From Gilichinskyi gelida (GTDB taxonomy: Bacteria > Acidobacteriota > Thermoanaerobaculia > Gp7-AA8), in NCBI GenBank assembly GCA_038040385.1, contig JBBPII010000002.1, positions 310,001-374,000 on the forward strand: 64,000 nt of DNA, given 5' to 3'. Below the pieces are notes generated by a model. The model was not told where the DNA came from and did not search any database. It was given only the letters and a program-made list of their open reading frames with translations. Of this stretch, positions 30,680 through 39,260 are shown one piece after another. The translations under genes were made by a program, and so were the position numbers. How positions within the stretch are numbered: the stretch's first letter is position 1; each line of letters opens with the position of its first letter.

Positions 30680-32764
30680 TCACCAGATCGCGCAGCGCTT
30701 CGACGCCTGGCGCACCATCCTGTCGGACTCCTTGCAGCCGAACGCCTGGTGGAAGTCGGGCATGTTCTGCACCGTGCCGTTGACGCGGAACGGCCCCTGC
30801 GCGTGCGGGTCGGTCAGCGCGCGGCGGGTCGCCTCCTGCTGCGCCATGTTCTCACCCCACACCTGCGCAAAGCCGAGGAAGAAGCGCTGCTCGGGGGTGA
30901 AGCCGTCGATGGTCGCGCGCCTCTTTCTCGCCAGCGACTTCTGATATGCGCGCAGCGCCAGCGTCGCGCCTCCGAGGTCCGCAGTGGCTTCGCCGGTCAC
31001 CAGCTTCCCGTTGATGTTGATGGCCGGCTGCCCGTCCTTGGCCGGCACCACGTTGAACTCAGTGTATTCGTCGGCAATACAGTCGGTCCGGGCGTTGAAG
31101 TTCTTCAGGTCCTCCGGCGTCCACCAGTTGCGCAGATTGCCCTCGGCATCGAACTTCGCCCCCTGATCGTCGAAGCCGTGCGTCATCTCGTGCCCGATGA
31201 CCGTGCCGATGCCGCCGTAGTTGTAGGCGTCGTCGGCGTTCGGGTCGTAGAACGGCGGTTGTAGGATGCCGGCGGGAAAGGTGATGTCGTTGCGGGTCGG
31301 GTTGTAGCTGGCGTTGACCGTCGGCGGGGTAAAGAAGCCCCACTCGTTCGGATCGTCCGGCTTGCCGATGCGGGCGATGTTGTAGTTGAAGCCCCAGGCG
31401 CGCGCAGCGATGGCGTTCCTGGCATACGACGCGCGCCCGATCTTGAGCGCGGAGTAGTCGCGCCACTTGTCGGGATAGCCGATCTTGCGCTGAAAGGCGT
31501 TGAGCTTCGCCAGCGCGGCCGTCTTCGTCTCCGAGCCCATCCAGTTCAACGTCGGGATGTCCTCGCGCAGCGCGGCGATGAGGTTGTCGATCAGCGCGTT
31601 CATCTTCGCCTTCGCTTCGGGCGTGAAGTTGCGGCGGACGTACTCCTGTCCGACGAGCTGGCCGATGGCCGTGTCGGCGCTGCGCACGCAACGCTTCCAG
31701 CGCTCCTGCATCTCCTTCTGACCGGAGAGGATGCGGCCGCCGAAATTGAAGTCTTCTTCCACGAAGGCGCTCGACAGCGTCGACGCGGCGGCGTCCAGCA
31801 CCGTCCAGCGGAGATAGGCCTTCCAGTCCTCGAGCGGAACTTCACCGAGGAGGCGGTTGGCGGTGGTGATGTACTTCGGCTGGGCGACGGTGAGCCACTC
31901 CTGCTCGACGCCGAGGCTGCGGAGGTACGACGGCCAGTCGACCGCGGGGGCCATCGCCGCCAGCTCCGCGATCCTGGTCGGGTGGTAGATGTTCTCCGGC
32001 TTGCGCGCCTCGACGCGGGGCAGCGTCGCCGCGGCGAGCTTCGTCGCCAGCGCCACGATGCGATCGGCGTCCGCCTTCGCCGCCTCGGCGTTCGCCCCGG
32101 CGAGCACGAACATCTTGGCGATGTGGTCGGCGTACTGCGCGCGCGTATCCTTGAAGCGCGCGTCGTCGAGCAGGTAGTAGTCGCGGTCCGGAAGGCCGAG
32201 CGAGCCGGTGCCCAGCGCGGCGATGACCATCTTGCTGTTCTTGAAGTCGTTGGTGCCGGAGACGCGGAACAGCGGCGCGTAGCCTTCGCGATGGAGGCGG
32301 TTGAGGATGGCGATCAGGCCTGCGCGGTCGCTGGCGGTGTCGATGTCGCGGAGGATCGGCGCGATCGGCGAGACGCCCTCGGACTCGATGGCCGGCTCGT
32401 TCATGCAGGCGGCGTAGAAGTCGCCGACCTTCTGCTCCGCGCTTCCCGGCTCGGTGCCGGTCATTCCGGCGTCTTCCGCGAGGATGGCGCGGAGGGTCTC
32501 GCGGTTGCGCTCCGCCAGCTCCTCGAAGCGGCCGAAGCGCGCGTACTGCGCCGGCAGCGGGTGGGTGTCGCGCCACTTGCCGACCGCGAACCGATAGAAG
32601 TCGTCGCAGGCCTTGACGCTGGAGTCCATCCCGGTGAGGTCGAAGCCATGCTCGCCGTAGAACGCCTTCTTCGCCGCCGGGAGGGCGCTCATCTCAGTGG
32701 TGGCCGGCGGGGGCGTGCTTGAACAGCCGACCAGAACGATGGCCGCGATGAGGAGTTTTTTCAT
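30680..32764 (-). CDS. pepO: M13-family (neprilysin/PepO-like) metallopeptidase lipoprotein
   Basis: 694 residues. A lipoprotein signal (LIAAIVLVGCSS, lipobox Cys about residue 14) anchors it in the envelope. The M13 catalytic core is clear: a NASYNP substrate-binding stretch, GHEMTHGFDDQG with the HExxH zinc site at 525-529, and GEATADLGGATLA, where the third zinc ligand Glu and the Asp of the ExxxD motif lie. The usual ENIAD reads EATAD, a mild change that keeps the ligands. Length is normal for the family (about 680). It degrades peptides up to moderate length; the natural substrate is unknown. Confidence 0.93.
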   Translation of the reverse strand: MKKLLIAAIVLVGCSSTPPPATTEMSALPAAKKAFYGEHGFDLTGMDSSVKACDDFYRFAVGKWRDTHPLPAQYARFGRFEELAERNRETLRAILAEDAGMTGTEPGSAEQKVGDFYAACMNEPAIESEGVSPIAPILRDIDTASDRAGLIAILNRLHREGYAPLFRVSGTNDFKNSKMVIAALGTGSLGLPDRDYYLLDDARFKDTRAQYADHIAKMFVLAGANAEAAKADADRIVALATKLAAATLPRVEARKPENIYHPTRIAELAAMAPAVDWPSYLRSLGVEQEWLTVAQPKYITTANRLLGEVPLEDWKAYLRWTVLDAAASTLSSAFVEEDFNFGGRILSGQKEMQERWKRCVRSADTAIGQLVGQEYVRRNFTPEAKAKMNALIDNLIAALREDIPTLNWMGSETKTAALAKLNAFQRKIGYPDKWRDYSALKIGRASYARNAIAARAWGFNYNIARIGKPDDPNEWGFFTPPTVNASYNPTRNDITFPAGILQPPFYDPNADDAYNYGGIGTVIGHEMTHGFDDQGAKFDAEGNLRNWWTPEDLKNFNARTDCIADEYTEFNVVPAKDGQPAININGKLVTGEATADLGGATLALRAYQKSLARKRRATIDGFTPEQRFFLGFAQVWGENMAQQEATRRALTDPHAQGPFRVNGTVQNMPDFHQAFGCKESDRMVRQASKRCAIW

Positions 32765-32794
32765 GGGCGGGGATGCTACCGCAGTTGCCGCCGA

Positions 32795-33601
32795 CTACTT
32801 CTCCGGTCTCACAATCGCGTTGATCGCCGCCACCACCTTCAGCGTCCGCTTCGCGGCGCCGGTGGTCACCTCCGACGGGCCATCTGACATCAGCGCTTTC
32901 TGCCCGTTCTTTTGCCACCAGCGGCCGACGAAGACGGTCTCGCCGACCTTGCCGATCACCAGTTCTCCGCTGGCGGCGCGGCCGGTCTGGCGGAGCTGGA
33001 CGACGAGCAGATCGCCGTCCTCGATGCCTTCGTGGCGCAGTTTGTCGCCGCGCGCGCGGAAGACGATCTCCCCTTTTTCGATGAGCGAGGCAGGAATGGC
33101 CGCGGTCTCGCCCTTGAGCTCCACGACCGGCTGGCCCTGGCGAATCTCCGCGGAGACTTTGACGCTCGCGGTGTCGGCGGAGTCGGCGACGAGCGTCGCC
33201 GCGGTTCCACGCCGGCGCGTTGCCAGACGCCGCACCGGCATCCTCGGGAAGCGCACCACGACCTTCGGCGCGCGCCGCTTCCCCTCATCCATCATCCCCT
33301 CCGCTTCCGCGAGCAGCGACTGCGCGCGGGCGGCGTCGGCGTGCGCTTCGCGGATGGTCTCGGCGAGGAGGAGCATGTTGACCTGCGCGCCCGGATCTTT
33401 CGATGCGTGCAGGAGGATGGGGCCGAGGTTGATCTCAGTCAGGTCAAGTACTGATGCGACCTTCTTCAGGACAAGTACTGAGACGTTGGCCCCTTTCTCG
33501 AGCGCGGCGAGATGCCGGCGGCTTACGCCGGCGAGCCGCGCGAGCTTGGCCTGGGTCAGACCTTTCTGGGTGCGGGCGTTGCGAACTGTCTCGCCGAGCA
33601 T
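32795..33601 (-). CDS. XRE regulator with inactive S24-like C-terminal domain
   Basis: 268 residues. N-terminal helix-turn-helix (about 8-55; KGLTQAKLARLAGVSRRHLA) and a C-terminal domain laid out like a LexA/cI S24 domain (ARGDKLRHEGIEDGDLLVVQ, then GKVGETVFVGRWW). In active S24 peptidases the first block is GDSMxPxxxxGD with a catalytic Ser; here the Ser is absent, so self-cleavage is not expected. It may sense a ligand instead. The promoter just upstream has an inverted repeat over the -10 element, suggesting autorepression, and gives an almost leaderless transcript. Confidence 0.8.
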   Translation of the reverse strand: MLGETVRNARTQKGLTQAKLARLAGVSRRHLAALEKGANVSVLVLKKVASVLDLTEINLGPILLHASKDPGAQVNMLLLAETIREAHADAARAQSLLAEAEGMMDEGKRRAPKVVVRFPRMPVRRLATRRRGTAATLVADSADTASVKVSAEIRQGQPVVELKGETAAIPASLIEKGEIVFRARGDKLRHEGIEDGDLLVVQLRQTGRAASGELVIGKVGETVFVGRWWQKNGQKALMSDGPSEVTTGAAKRTLKVVAAINAIVRPEK

Positions 33602-33865
33602 GAATGCGTAACTTATAGGTTACTGGCATCAGGGGCCGCAAGCAACCGTCTCGTTCCTCCAAGTGGTCGCCGATCAGGGACATCGAGGCCGAAAAGCCGC
33701 GTATTTCGGCCCTGCCGGGCGCCAAAGGGCGACAGCTTCGCATTAGGAGTGATGGAACCTGCACTTTCCACCCCCTGTGGAAAAGGGCGAAAAGGAAGCG
33801 GTAAGAATCAGGAGGAAAAACGGACCTCGGTGAGGCAGGATCTTGCACTTCTCAGGACGGCCGGA
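33602..33865. other. Gene-free region between divergent XRE regulators
   Basis: No convincing gene. It holds the promoter of the minus-strand regulator (33612-33641) and a TTTCCAC/GTGGAAA hairpin near 33767-33787. An AGGAGG near 33810 is not followed by a usable start codon. Confidence 0.55.
33608..33641 (-). promoter_or_regulatory. Promoter and operator of the XRE/S24-like regulator
   Basis: On the minus strand, TTGCGG (33641-33636) and TATAAG (33617-33612) are 18 bases apart. The perfect inverted repeat GTAAC-N6-GTTAC (33608-33623) covers the -10 box. Predicted transcription starts about 4 bases before the ATG at 33601, so the mRNA is nearly leaderless. The dyad is a natural binding site for the gene's own repressor. 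Confidence 0.5.
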
Positions 33866-33908
33866 TTGACACCTATCATGCTGCTCTGTACAGTGCATGA
33901 TACTGCAC
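33866..33908 (+). promoter_or_regulatory. Promoter and operator of the small XRE gene
   Basis: TTGACA (33866-33871) and TACAGT (33889-33894) are 17 bases apart. The dyad GTGCA-N6-TGCAC (33893-33908) overlaps the end of the -10 box and the start of transcription. Predicted transcripts begin near 33901, leaving at most 8-14 bases before the ATG codons at 33909 and 33915. Confidence 0.5.
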
Positions 33909-34136
33909 ATGCCCATGCCCACTCGACTGGAAACGTTCATCAAGAGTCGAGGGATCAAACCGGCGCATCTCGCGCGCGAGTCGGGCTACAGCCGCCAGCA
34001 TCTTCTCAGAATTCGGATGGGGCGGATGGAACCGACCAGGCGTTGCATCGCGGCGATTGCTGCCGCGTGCCGGCGCCTGTCACGCGAGACTGTCAAGGCG
34101 GCTGATCTCTTCGATCTCGAGGGCGACGAGCGGTAG
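33909..34136 (+). CDS. Small XRE-type helix-turn-helix protein
   Basis: About 75 residues, almost entirely a helix-turn-helix domain (RGIKPAHLARESGYSRQHLLRIRMGRMEPT), followed by a helix and the acidic tail LEGDER. The possible starts are ATG 33897, 33909 and 33915. The first lies within the predicted -10/operator region and upstream of the inferred transcription start, so 33909 or 33915 is preferred. It is probably an autoregulated repressor. Targets unknown. Confidence 0.75.
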   Translation: MPMPTRLETFIKSRGIKPAHLARESGYSRQHLLRIRMGRMEPTRRCIAAIAAACRRLSRETVKAADLFDLEGDER

Positions 34137-34468
34137 GACGCGCACCGCGGGCGAAGGACGGCCCGCCGGTCGCGCACCCCGCAAAGGGTCGCGCTGCCGG
34201 CCGAAGGGACCCTTCAAGGTTCCGCCCTTCACCCGCCGGATTGCGAACGATCCTGCATCGTCCGATGAAATTGCATCGAGTGGCGGCTCCACCGGGGGTG
34301 GATGGGCGGGCGGCGGTTGGGGAAATTTGAGGCGCATGACGTCTACGCGCTGGAGAGCGGGCGTCCCGCCCGCAACCGCCGGGCGTCCTCGCCCGGCGGC
34401 CTTTGCCCGGCAGCGATGTGGCCGGGCGGGACGCCCGGCCAACGCGGGCGAGGACGCCCGCTCTCCGT
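34137..34468. other. Intergenic region rich in GC palindromes
   Basis: No gene is supported. The right half is the palindromic element at 34352-34466. The left half is GC-rich with no recognisable signal. Confidence 0.5.
34352..34466. repeat. Composite palindromic element
   Basis: Outer arms GGAGAGCGGGCGTCC and GGACGCCCGCTCTCC are complementary except for a short central variation. Inner hairpins include CGGGCGTCC and GGACGCCCG. It belongs to the same GCGTCCCGCC/GCGTCCTCGCC family seen at 27857-27955 and 44745-44790. It may end transcription of both convergent neighbours. Confidence 0.8.
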
Positions 34469-35917
34469 TCACTTCACCGGCCGGAACTCCTCGTCGTCCC
34501 ACTTCATCGACTCCACTGCATCGCCGGCGAACGTGAAGCGCAGGACGCTGCCCGAGCCGGGAACGAGCTCCACGCGCGCGCTTTCGGGATCGGTGAATGC
34601 CTCGACCTCCGAGCGCAGGTTGGCCAGCGACGCCACGAGCTTCTCGCCCCGCTCCTCGATGACCATCGTCCCGTAGAGCGGATTCTCGTAGCGCCCGGCG
34701 TACGCGGCATTCGGATGCTTCAGCATCCACGGCCGCTGCGCGCGCTTGGCGACGTCGGCCAGGAAGCGCTCCCGCTGCTGTTGCGCGGTGGCTTTCATCT
34801 TCGCCAGCGCTTCGGCGTTCGCCGCTTCCGCGTTCGGCTTCTCGAGCAGGCGATCGTAGACGTACGCGGCGATCAGATTGAGGACCCGTCCCGAGTAGCC
34901 GCCCGAGTTCGTGACCACCGCCACGCCGATCTTCTTCTCCGGCATGAACGAAACATGCGCCCGCCATCCTTCGAAACCGCCCATGTGGAAGAGCACCTTG
35001 TCGCCGGCATAGTCGGCCTGATACCAGCCGAAGCCGTAACCGGAGCCTTTGAACCCGTCGCGCTCGGCCGTCGCCGCGACCTGCTGGCGTTGCGCCTCGG
35101 CGAATGCGGCGGCCGGGACGCGCTTTGACCCGCTGACGTTCGCGGCGAGCCAGCGCGTCAAGTCGGCGGGCGTGGTGACGATGCCGCCGGCGGCGTGCAT
35201 CATCTGATCGTTCTTGGCGAACATCAGCCGCACCATCTCCGCCTTGCGATTCATGTCGTACGGCATCGCCAGCGGCCGCCGCTGCGCCTCGGACATATAC
35301 GCCGTGGTCGCCTTCATCCCCAAGGGCGTGAAGAGCAGCTCGTCGAGCGCCTTCTGCCACGGCTTCCCCGTCACTCGCTCGATGACCAGGCTGGCAACGA
35401 CGTATCCGAGGTTGTCGTACTTGAAACCTTCCTTGCGCGGCTTGCTGGAGTTGAGCAGGTTCGCCAGAAGCGCCGGCGTGTGCTGGCCGCTGAACGCGGT
35501 GCGGAAGACGATCCCGTCGTTGGTGATCGGCGCGGTGTGCGTGAGGAACTGGCGCAGCGTGACCTTTCCCGCCTCGGAGGTGACCTCAGGGAGGTACTTG
35601 CTGACCGGCGCGTCGAGATCGAGCAGACCGCGATTGGCCAGAACGGCACACGCCAGGCCGGTATACGACTTGGTCGACGAGGCGATGTAGTAGCCGGTAT
35701 CGGCATCCGCGCGGGTCTTCTTCTCGACGTCCGCGTAGCCGAAGCCGGCGGCGTAATACGGCTTCCCGTCGCGCACCACGGCGAGGCCGATGCTGGTGAC
35801 GTCAGGGATGTCTTTCAGCGTCTGGGCGACGAAACGGTCGATGTCGGCCTTGACCGATGCGGCGTTGCCGGCGACCGCGACGAGGAGCAGGAGGAGGAGT
35901 GCGAGTGCGTTTTTCAC
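34469..35917 (-). CDS. Secreted beta-lactamase-family serine hydrolase
   Basis: 482 residues. Signal peptide MKNALALLLLLLVAVAGNA. SxxK motif in IASSTKSYTG, Tyr-x-Asn as KYDNLGY, and HMGGFEGW in place of KTG/HxG. The C-terminal 110 residues form a separate beta domain. It follows the class C/esterase pattern. Its 3' end abuts a palindromic element. It is one of three members of this superfamily in the window, here close to another at 36455 on the opposite strand. Substrate unknown. Confidence 0.88.
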   Translation of the reverse strand: MKNALALLLLLLVAVAGNAASVKADIDRFVAQTLKDIPDVTSIGLAVVRDGKPYYAAGFGYADVEKKTRADADTGYYIASSTKSYTGLACAVLANRGLLDLDAPVSKYLPEVTSEAGKVTLRQFLTHTAPITNDGIVFRTAFSGQHTPALLANLLNSSKPRKEGFKYDNLGYVVASLVIERVTGKPWQKALDELLFTPLGMKATTAYMSEAQRRPLAMPYDMNRKAEMVRLMFAKNDQMMHAAGGIVTTPADLTRWLAANVSGSKRVPAAAFAEAQRQQVAATAERDGFKGSGYGFGWYQADYAGDKVLFHMGGFEGWRAHVSFMPEKKIGVAVVTNSGGYSGRVLNLIAAYVYDRLLEKPNAEAANAEALAKMKATAQQQRERFLADVAKRAQRPWMLKHPNAAYAGRYENPLYGTMVIEERGEKLVASLANLRSEVEAFTDPESARVELVPGSGSVLRFTFAGDAVESMKWDDEEFRPVK

Positions 35918-35980
35918 ATCTTTTGATACGCCGAAATGGGGCGCTTGGTTAGCAACACCCTCACCCGGCGCTTCGCGCCA

Positions 35981-36040
35981 CCCTCTCCCGCAAGCGGGAG
36001 AGGGAAGATTAGATGCCCTTCTCCCGCTTGCGGGAGAAGG
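35981..36040. repeat. Pair of adjacent short palindromes
   Basis: Two perfect 11-bp hairpins: CCCTCTCCCGC/GCGGGAGAGGG (35981-36004) and CCTTCTCCCGC/GCGGGAGAAGG (36017-36040). They are flanked by GGCGCTTCGCGCC and GAGCGAAGCGAAGGGGC, typical of dispersed REP-like elements. They separate two minus-strand genes. Confidence 0.75.
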
Positions 36041-36070
36041 TGCCCCTGAGCGAAGCGAAGGGGCGGAGGG

Positions 36071-36436
36071 TCAGCGCAACTGCAGCCAGCAATCGCTGCG
36101 CACTTGCAGCACCGCCTCCTGCGCGAAGCGTTTTTTGTACGCCTCCATGATCGCCGCGATGTCCGCCTCGTGTCCGGGCGGGTGGACGATCTGCAGGATG
36201 TGCGTTTCCTCGGGGACGTCCTTCCACGAGCCATGCGCTTCCCAGTGCGTGAAGCCGGCGAAGCGCGGCGTGACCTCCTCGCGCAGGAACTGCTGCCACT
36301 CGGCCTCGGTGACCGCCGCGGAGCCGTCGGGCTTGGCCGTGCCGAAGTAGAGCGTGTCGCAATCCTGGCGCTCGTACAGCACCAGGCCGCTGCAGGCGGC
36401 GAGGAGCAGGAGCGCGAGCGGAGCGAGGCGGCGCAC
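36071..36436 (-). CDS. DUF3574 lipoprotein
   Basis: 121 residues when started from GTG 36436, which puts a lipoprotein signal at the N-terminus (RRLAPLALLLLAACSG). The longer frame upstream overlaps the divergent serine hydrolase and lacks a signal. The mature part has the DUF3574 pattern: DTLYFG, EAEWQQFLREEVTPRFAGFT, ILQIVHPPG, EAYKKRFAQEAVLQV. Function unknown. It is transcribed divergently from the gene at 36455, 18 bases away. Confidence 0.8.
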   Translation of the reverse strand: MRRLAPLALLLLAACSGLVLYERQDCDTLYFGTAKPDGSAAVTEAEWQQFLREEVTPRFAGFTHWEAHGSWKDVPEETHILQIVHPPGHEADIAAIMEAYKKRFAQEAVLQVRSDCWLQLR

Positions 36437-36454
36437 GGCGCATAGAATGCCACC

Positions 36455-37918
36455 ATGCGGTCCACGATCACAGCGCTCGTTCTTTTTCTGCTCACGCTCG
36501 TCGCCGCCGCGCAGAATTTCGACAAGGCCGCGCGCGACGCCGCCGCCGCATGGCAATTCCCCGCCGTCGCCGTCGCCGTGGTCCAGGACGACAAGGTGGT
36601 CTTCGTCAAGGCGTACGGCGTCAAGGAGATCGGAAAGCCGGAGCCGGTGACCGCCGACTCGCTCTTCCAGATCGGCTCGACCACCAAGGCCTTCACCACC
36701 GCGGCGATGGCCATGCTGGCCGACGAGAAGAAGCTCGAATGGGACGACTCAGTTCGTCAATACATTGACTACTTTCGCCTGGCCGACCCCTGCGCGGATT
36801 CGCTGCTGACCCTTCGCGACATCGTCTCCCACCGCACCGGCCTCTCCCGCCACGACGAGCTATGGGACAACTCGCCGTGGTCGCGTGAGGAGATCCTCCG
36901 CCGCGTCGCTGCCATCAAACCCACCAAGCCGATCCGCGCGGCCTACCAGTACAACAACATCATGTTCATGGCCGCCGGCGACGTCGTCGCCGCGGCGTCG
37001 AAGTCGACGTGGGACGACTTCGTCCGCACCCGGATCTTCGAGCCGCTGGGGATGACGCACACCCGCACCAGGTTCGCCGACTGGGCGCCGTCCGATCACG
37101 CCACCGGGCATCGCTTCACCAAGGGTGCGATCTCTGTCCAGACCGCGCTCGACGACACCAACGTCGGCCCGGCGGGGTCCATCAAGTCGTCGGCGCGCGA
37201 CATGGCGCAATGGCTGCGCTTCCAGCTCGCCGGCGGCGTCATCGGCGGCAAGCGGCTGGTGTCCGAGGAGGCGTTGAATGAGACGAAGACGCCGCTGATG
37301 GCGATGCGCCTCGACAAACAGGCGCGCGAGAACAACCCGTTCACGCACCTGCAGTCGTACGCCATGGGTTGGAACGTGCAGGACTACCGCGGCGAGACGC
37401 TCGTCTCGCACGGCGGCGCGCTGAACGGCTTCCGCACCAACGTCGCGCTCCTACCCGACCGCAACGCCGGCGTCGTGGTGATGGCCAACGTCGGCCGCAG
37501 CCTCGGCGTGACCGCGCTGCGCAACGCGCTGCTCGACGAGATCCTTCGCGCAGCGCCCGCGCGCGACTGGAACGCCGTCTACCTGGCCGCGGAAAAGAAG
37601 GCCGACGACCGCGAAGAGCAGGTGAAGAAGGACCGCGAGGCGAAGCGGATCAAGGACACCAAACCCTCGCGCGACCTCGCTGCCTACGCCGGCACGTATC
37701 ACGATGATGCCTACGGCGACGCCATCCTCGCGCTGGAAAACGGCGGCTTGGTCTTCCGCTGGAGCCGCATGGCCGTACCGCTGACGCACTACAACTACGA
37801 CACATTCCTCGCCGTGTCCGAGGCCGACGACATCGACGAGACCGTGCAGTTCCTACTGGGTGCCGACGGCGAGGTGAAGACCATGTCGATCTTCGGGCAG
37901 GAGCTCGCGCGCAAGTGA
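36455..37918 (+). CDS. Secreted beta-lactamase-family hydrolase with DUF3471-like tail
   Basis: 487 residues with a signal peptide (TALVLFLLTLVAAAQN). Catalytic motifs GSTTKAFTT (SxxK), AYQYNNIMF (Tyr-x-Asn) and HGGALNGF (HxG). After about residue 380 the chain has a charged helix (KKADDREEQVKKDREAKR) and a C-terminal beta domain of the DUF3471 type (YAGTYHDDAYGDAILALENGG is the start, cited as YAGTYHDDAYGD). The stop overlaps the NADH dehydrogenase start by 4 bases (GTGA). Substrate unknown. Confidence 0.88.
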   Translation: MRSTITALVLFLLTLVAAAQNFDKAARDAAAAWQFPAVAVAVVQDDKVVFVKAYGVKEIGKPEPVTADSLFQIGSTTKAFTTAAMAMLADEKKLEWDDSVRQYIDYFRLADPCADSLLTLRDIVSHRTGLSRHDELWDNSPWSREEILRRVAAIKPTKPIRAAYQYNNIMFMAAGDVVAAASKSTWDDFVRTRIFEPLGMTHTRTRFADWAPSDHATGHRFTKGAISVQTALDDTNVGPAGSIKSSARDMAQWLRFQLAGGVIGGKRLVSEEALNETKTPLMAMRLDKQARENNPFTHLQSYAMGWNVQDYRGETLVSHGGALNGFRTNVALLPDRNAGVVVMANVGRSLGVTALRNALLDEILRAAPARDWNAVYLAAEKKADDREEQVKKDREAKRIKDTKPSRDLAAYAGTYHDDAYGDAILALENGGLVFRWSRMAVPLTHYNYDTFLAVSEADDIDETVQFLLGADGEVKTMSIFGQELARK

Positions 37919-39165
37919 GCGAGCCGCGCGTCGTCATCGTCGGCGGCGGCTTTGGTGGCCTCTACGCCGCGAAGGGGTTGCGCGACGTGTCAGTGCAGGT
38001 AACAGTCGTCGACCGCCGCAACTACCACCTCTTTCAGCCGCTGCTCTATCAGGTGGCGACCGCCGCGCTCAACCCGAGCGACATCGCCTACCCCATCCGC
38101 TCGATCCTCAGCCGCCAGAAGAACGTGAACGTAATCCTCGGCGACGCGCACTCGATCGATCTCGAACGCAAGATCGTCCGCCTCGCCGACGCGGACCTGG
38201 CGTACGACTACCTCATCCTGGCCACGGGCGCGACGCACTCGTACTTCGGGCATCCGGAGTGGGAGGAGGCGGCGCCGGGGCTGAAGACCATCGAGGATGC
38301 GCTGGAGATCCGCCGGCGCGTGCTGCTGGCGTTCGAGGCGGCGGAGCGGGAAAGCGACGCGGACGCGCAGCGCGCCTGGCTGACCTTCGTCATCGTCGGC
38401 GCCGGTCCCACCGGCGTCGAACTGGCCGGCGCTCTCTCGGAGATCGCGCGGCACACCATGCTGCGCGACTTCCGCCGCATCAACCCGTCGAGCGCGCGCG
38501 TGATCCTGGTCGAAGGAAAGGAGAGTGTGCTGCCGGTCTATCCGCCGTCGCTCTCGGCGAAGGCGGAATCGCAATTGCGCGCCCTCGGCGTGGAGGTGAT
38601 CACCGGCGCGGCGGTCACCCGCCTCAACGATCACGAAGTCTGCCTCGGCGAGACCACCATTCCGACGCGCACCGTCCTGTGGGGTGCCGGCGTCCAGGCC
38701 TCGCCGCTGGCACGCAGCCTCGGATGCCCGCTCGATCGCGCCGGACGCGTGATCGTGGAGAGCGACCTCACGGTTCCGGGCCACCGCGACGCGTTCGTCA
38801 TCGGCGACCTCGCCGCGGTGCCGGACGTGCCGGGCGTCGCGCCCGCGGCGATCCAGGAGGGCGTGCACACCGCGCGCAACATCGAGCGGGCCGTCGAAGG
38901 GCAGCCGATGCGCGCGTTTCATTACCGGAACAAGGGCTCGCTGGCGACCATCGGACGGGCGGCGGGGGTGGCGGACTTCGGACGGATCAAACTCAGCGGA
39001 TTCCTCGCCTGGTTCGCCTGGCTCGGCATCCACATCTTCTTTCTCATCGGCTTCCGCAACCGCCTGCTGGTGATGCTGCAATGGGCGTGGGCGTACGTGA
39101 CGTACCAGCGCGGCGCGCGATTGATCACCGGGGAAAGGTGGTGCGCGGGACCCTCCAAGGAGTGA
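37915..39165 (+). CDS. ndh: Type II NADH dehydrogenase (NDH-2)
   Basis: 416 residues. Two dinucleotide-binding folds: VVIVGGGFGGLYAAKGL (FAD) and FVIVGAGPTGVELAGAL (NADH). A YDYLILATGA strand and FVIGDLAAVPD near the FAD ribityl site are also typical, as is the NDH-2 signature RRNYHLFQPLLYQVAT. The C-terminal hydrophobic/amphipathic segment (FLAWFAWLGIHIFFLIGF) anchors it to the membrane. GTG start overlapping the hydrolase stop. It transfers electrons from NADH to quinone without pumping protons. Confidence 0.93.
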   Translation: MSEPRVVIVGGGFGGLYAAKGLRDVSVQVTVVDRRNYHLFQPLLYQVATAALNPSDIAYPIRSILSRQKNVNVILGDAHSIDLERKIVRLADADLAYDYLILATGATHSYFGHPEWEEAAPGLKTIEDALEIRRRVLLAFEAAERESDADAQRAWLTFVIVGAGPTGVELAGALSEIARHTMLRDFRRINPSSARVILVEGKESVLPVYPPSLSAKAESQLRALGVEVITGAAVTRLNDHEVCLGETTIPTRTVLWGAGVQASPLARSLGCPLDRAGRVIVESDLTVPGHRDAFVIGDLAAVPDVPGVAPAAIQEGVHTARNIERAVEGQPMRAFHYRNKGSLATIGRAAGVADFGRIKLSGFLAWFAWLGIHIFFLIGFRNRLLVMLQWAWAYVTYQRGARLITGERWCAGPSKE

Positions 39166-39260
39166 GCCGGGTGGCGGCGCCGAAGCCCGACCGGATTCCC
39201 CATCTGATCGAGGGCGCTCTGCCCGGCTCTGTTATTCTGCGGGCTCCGCACACCCGATTC

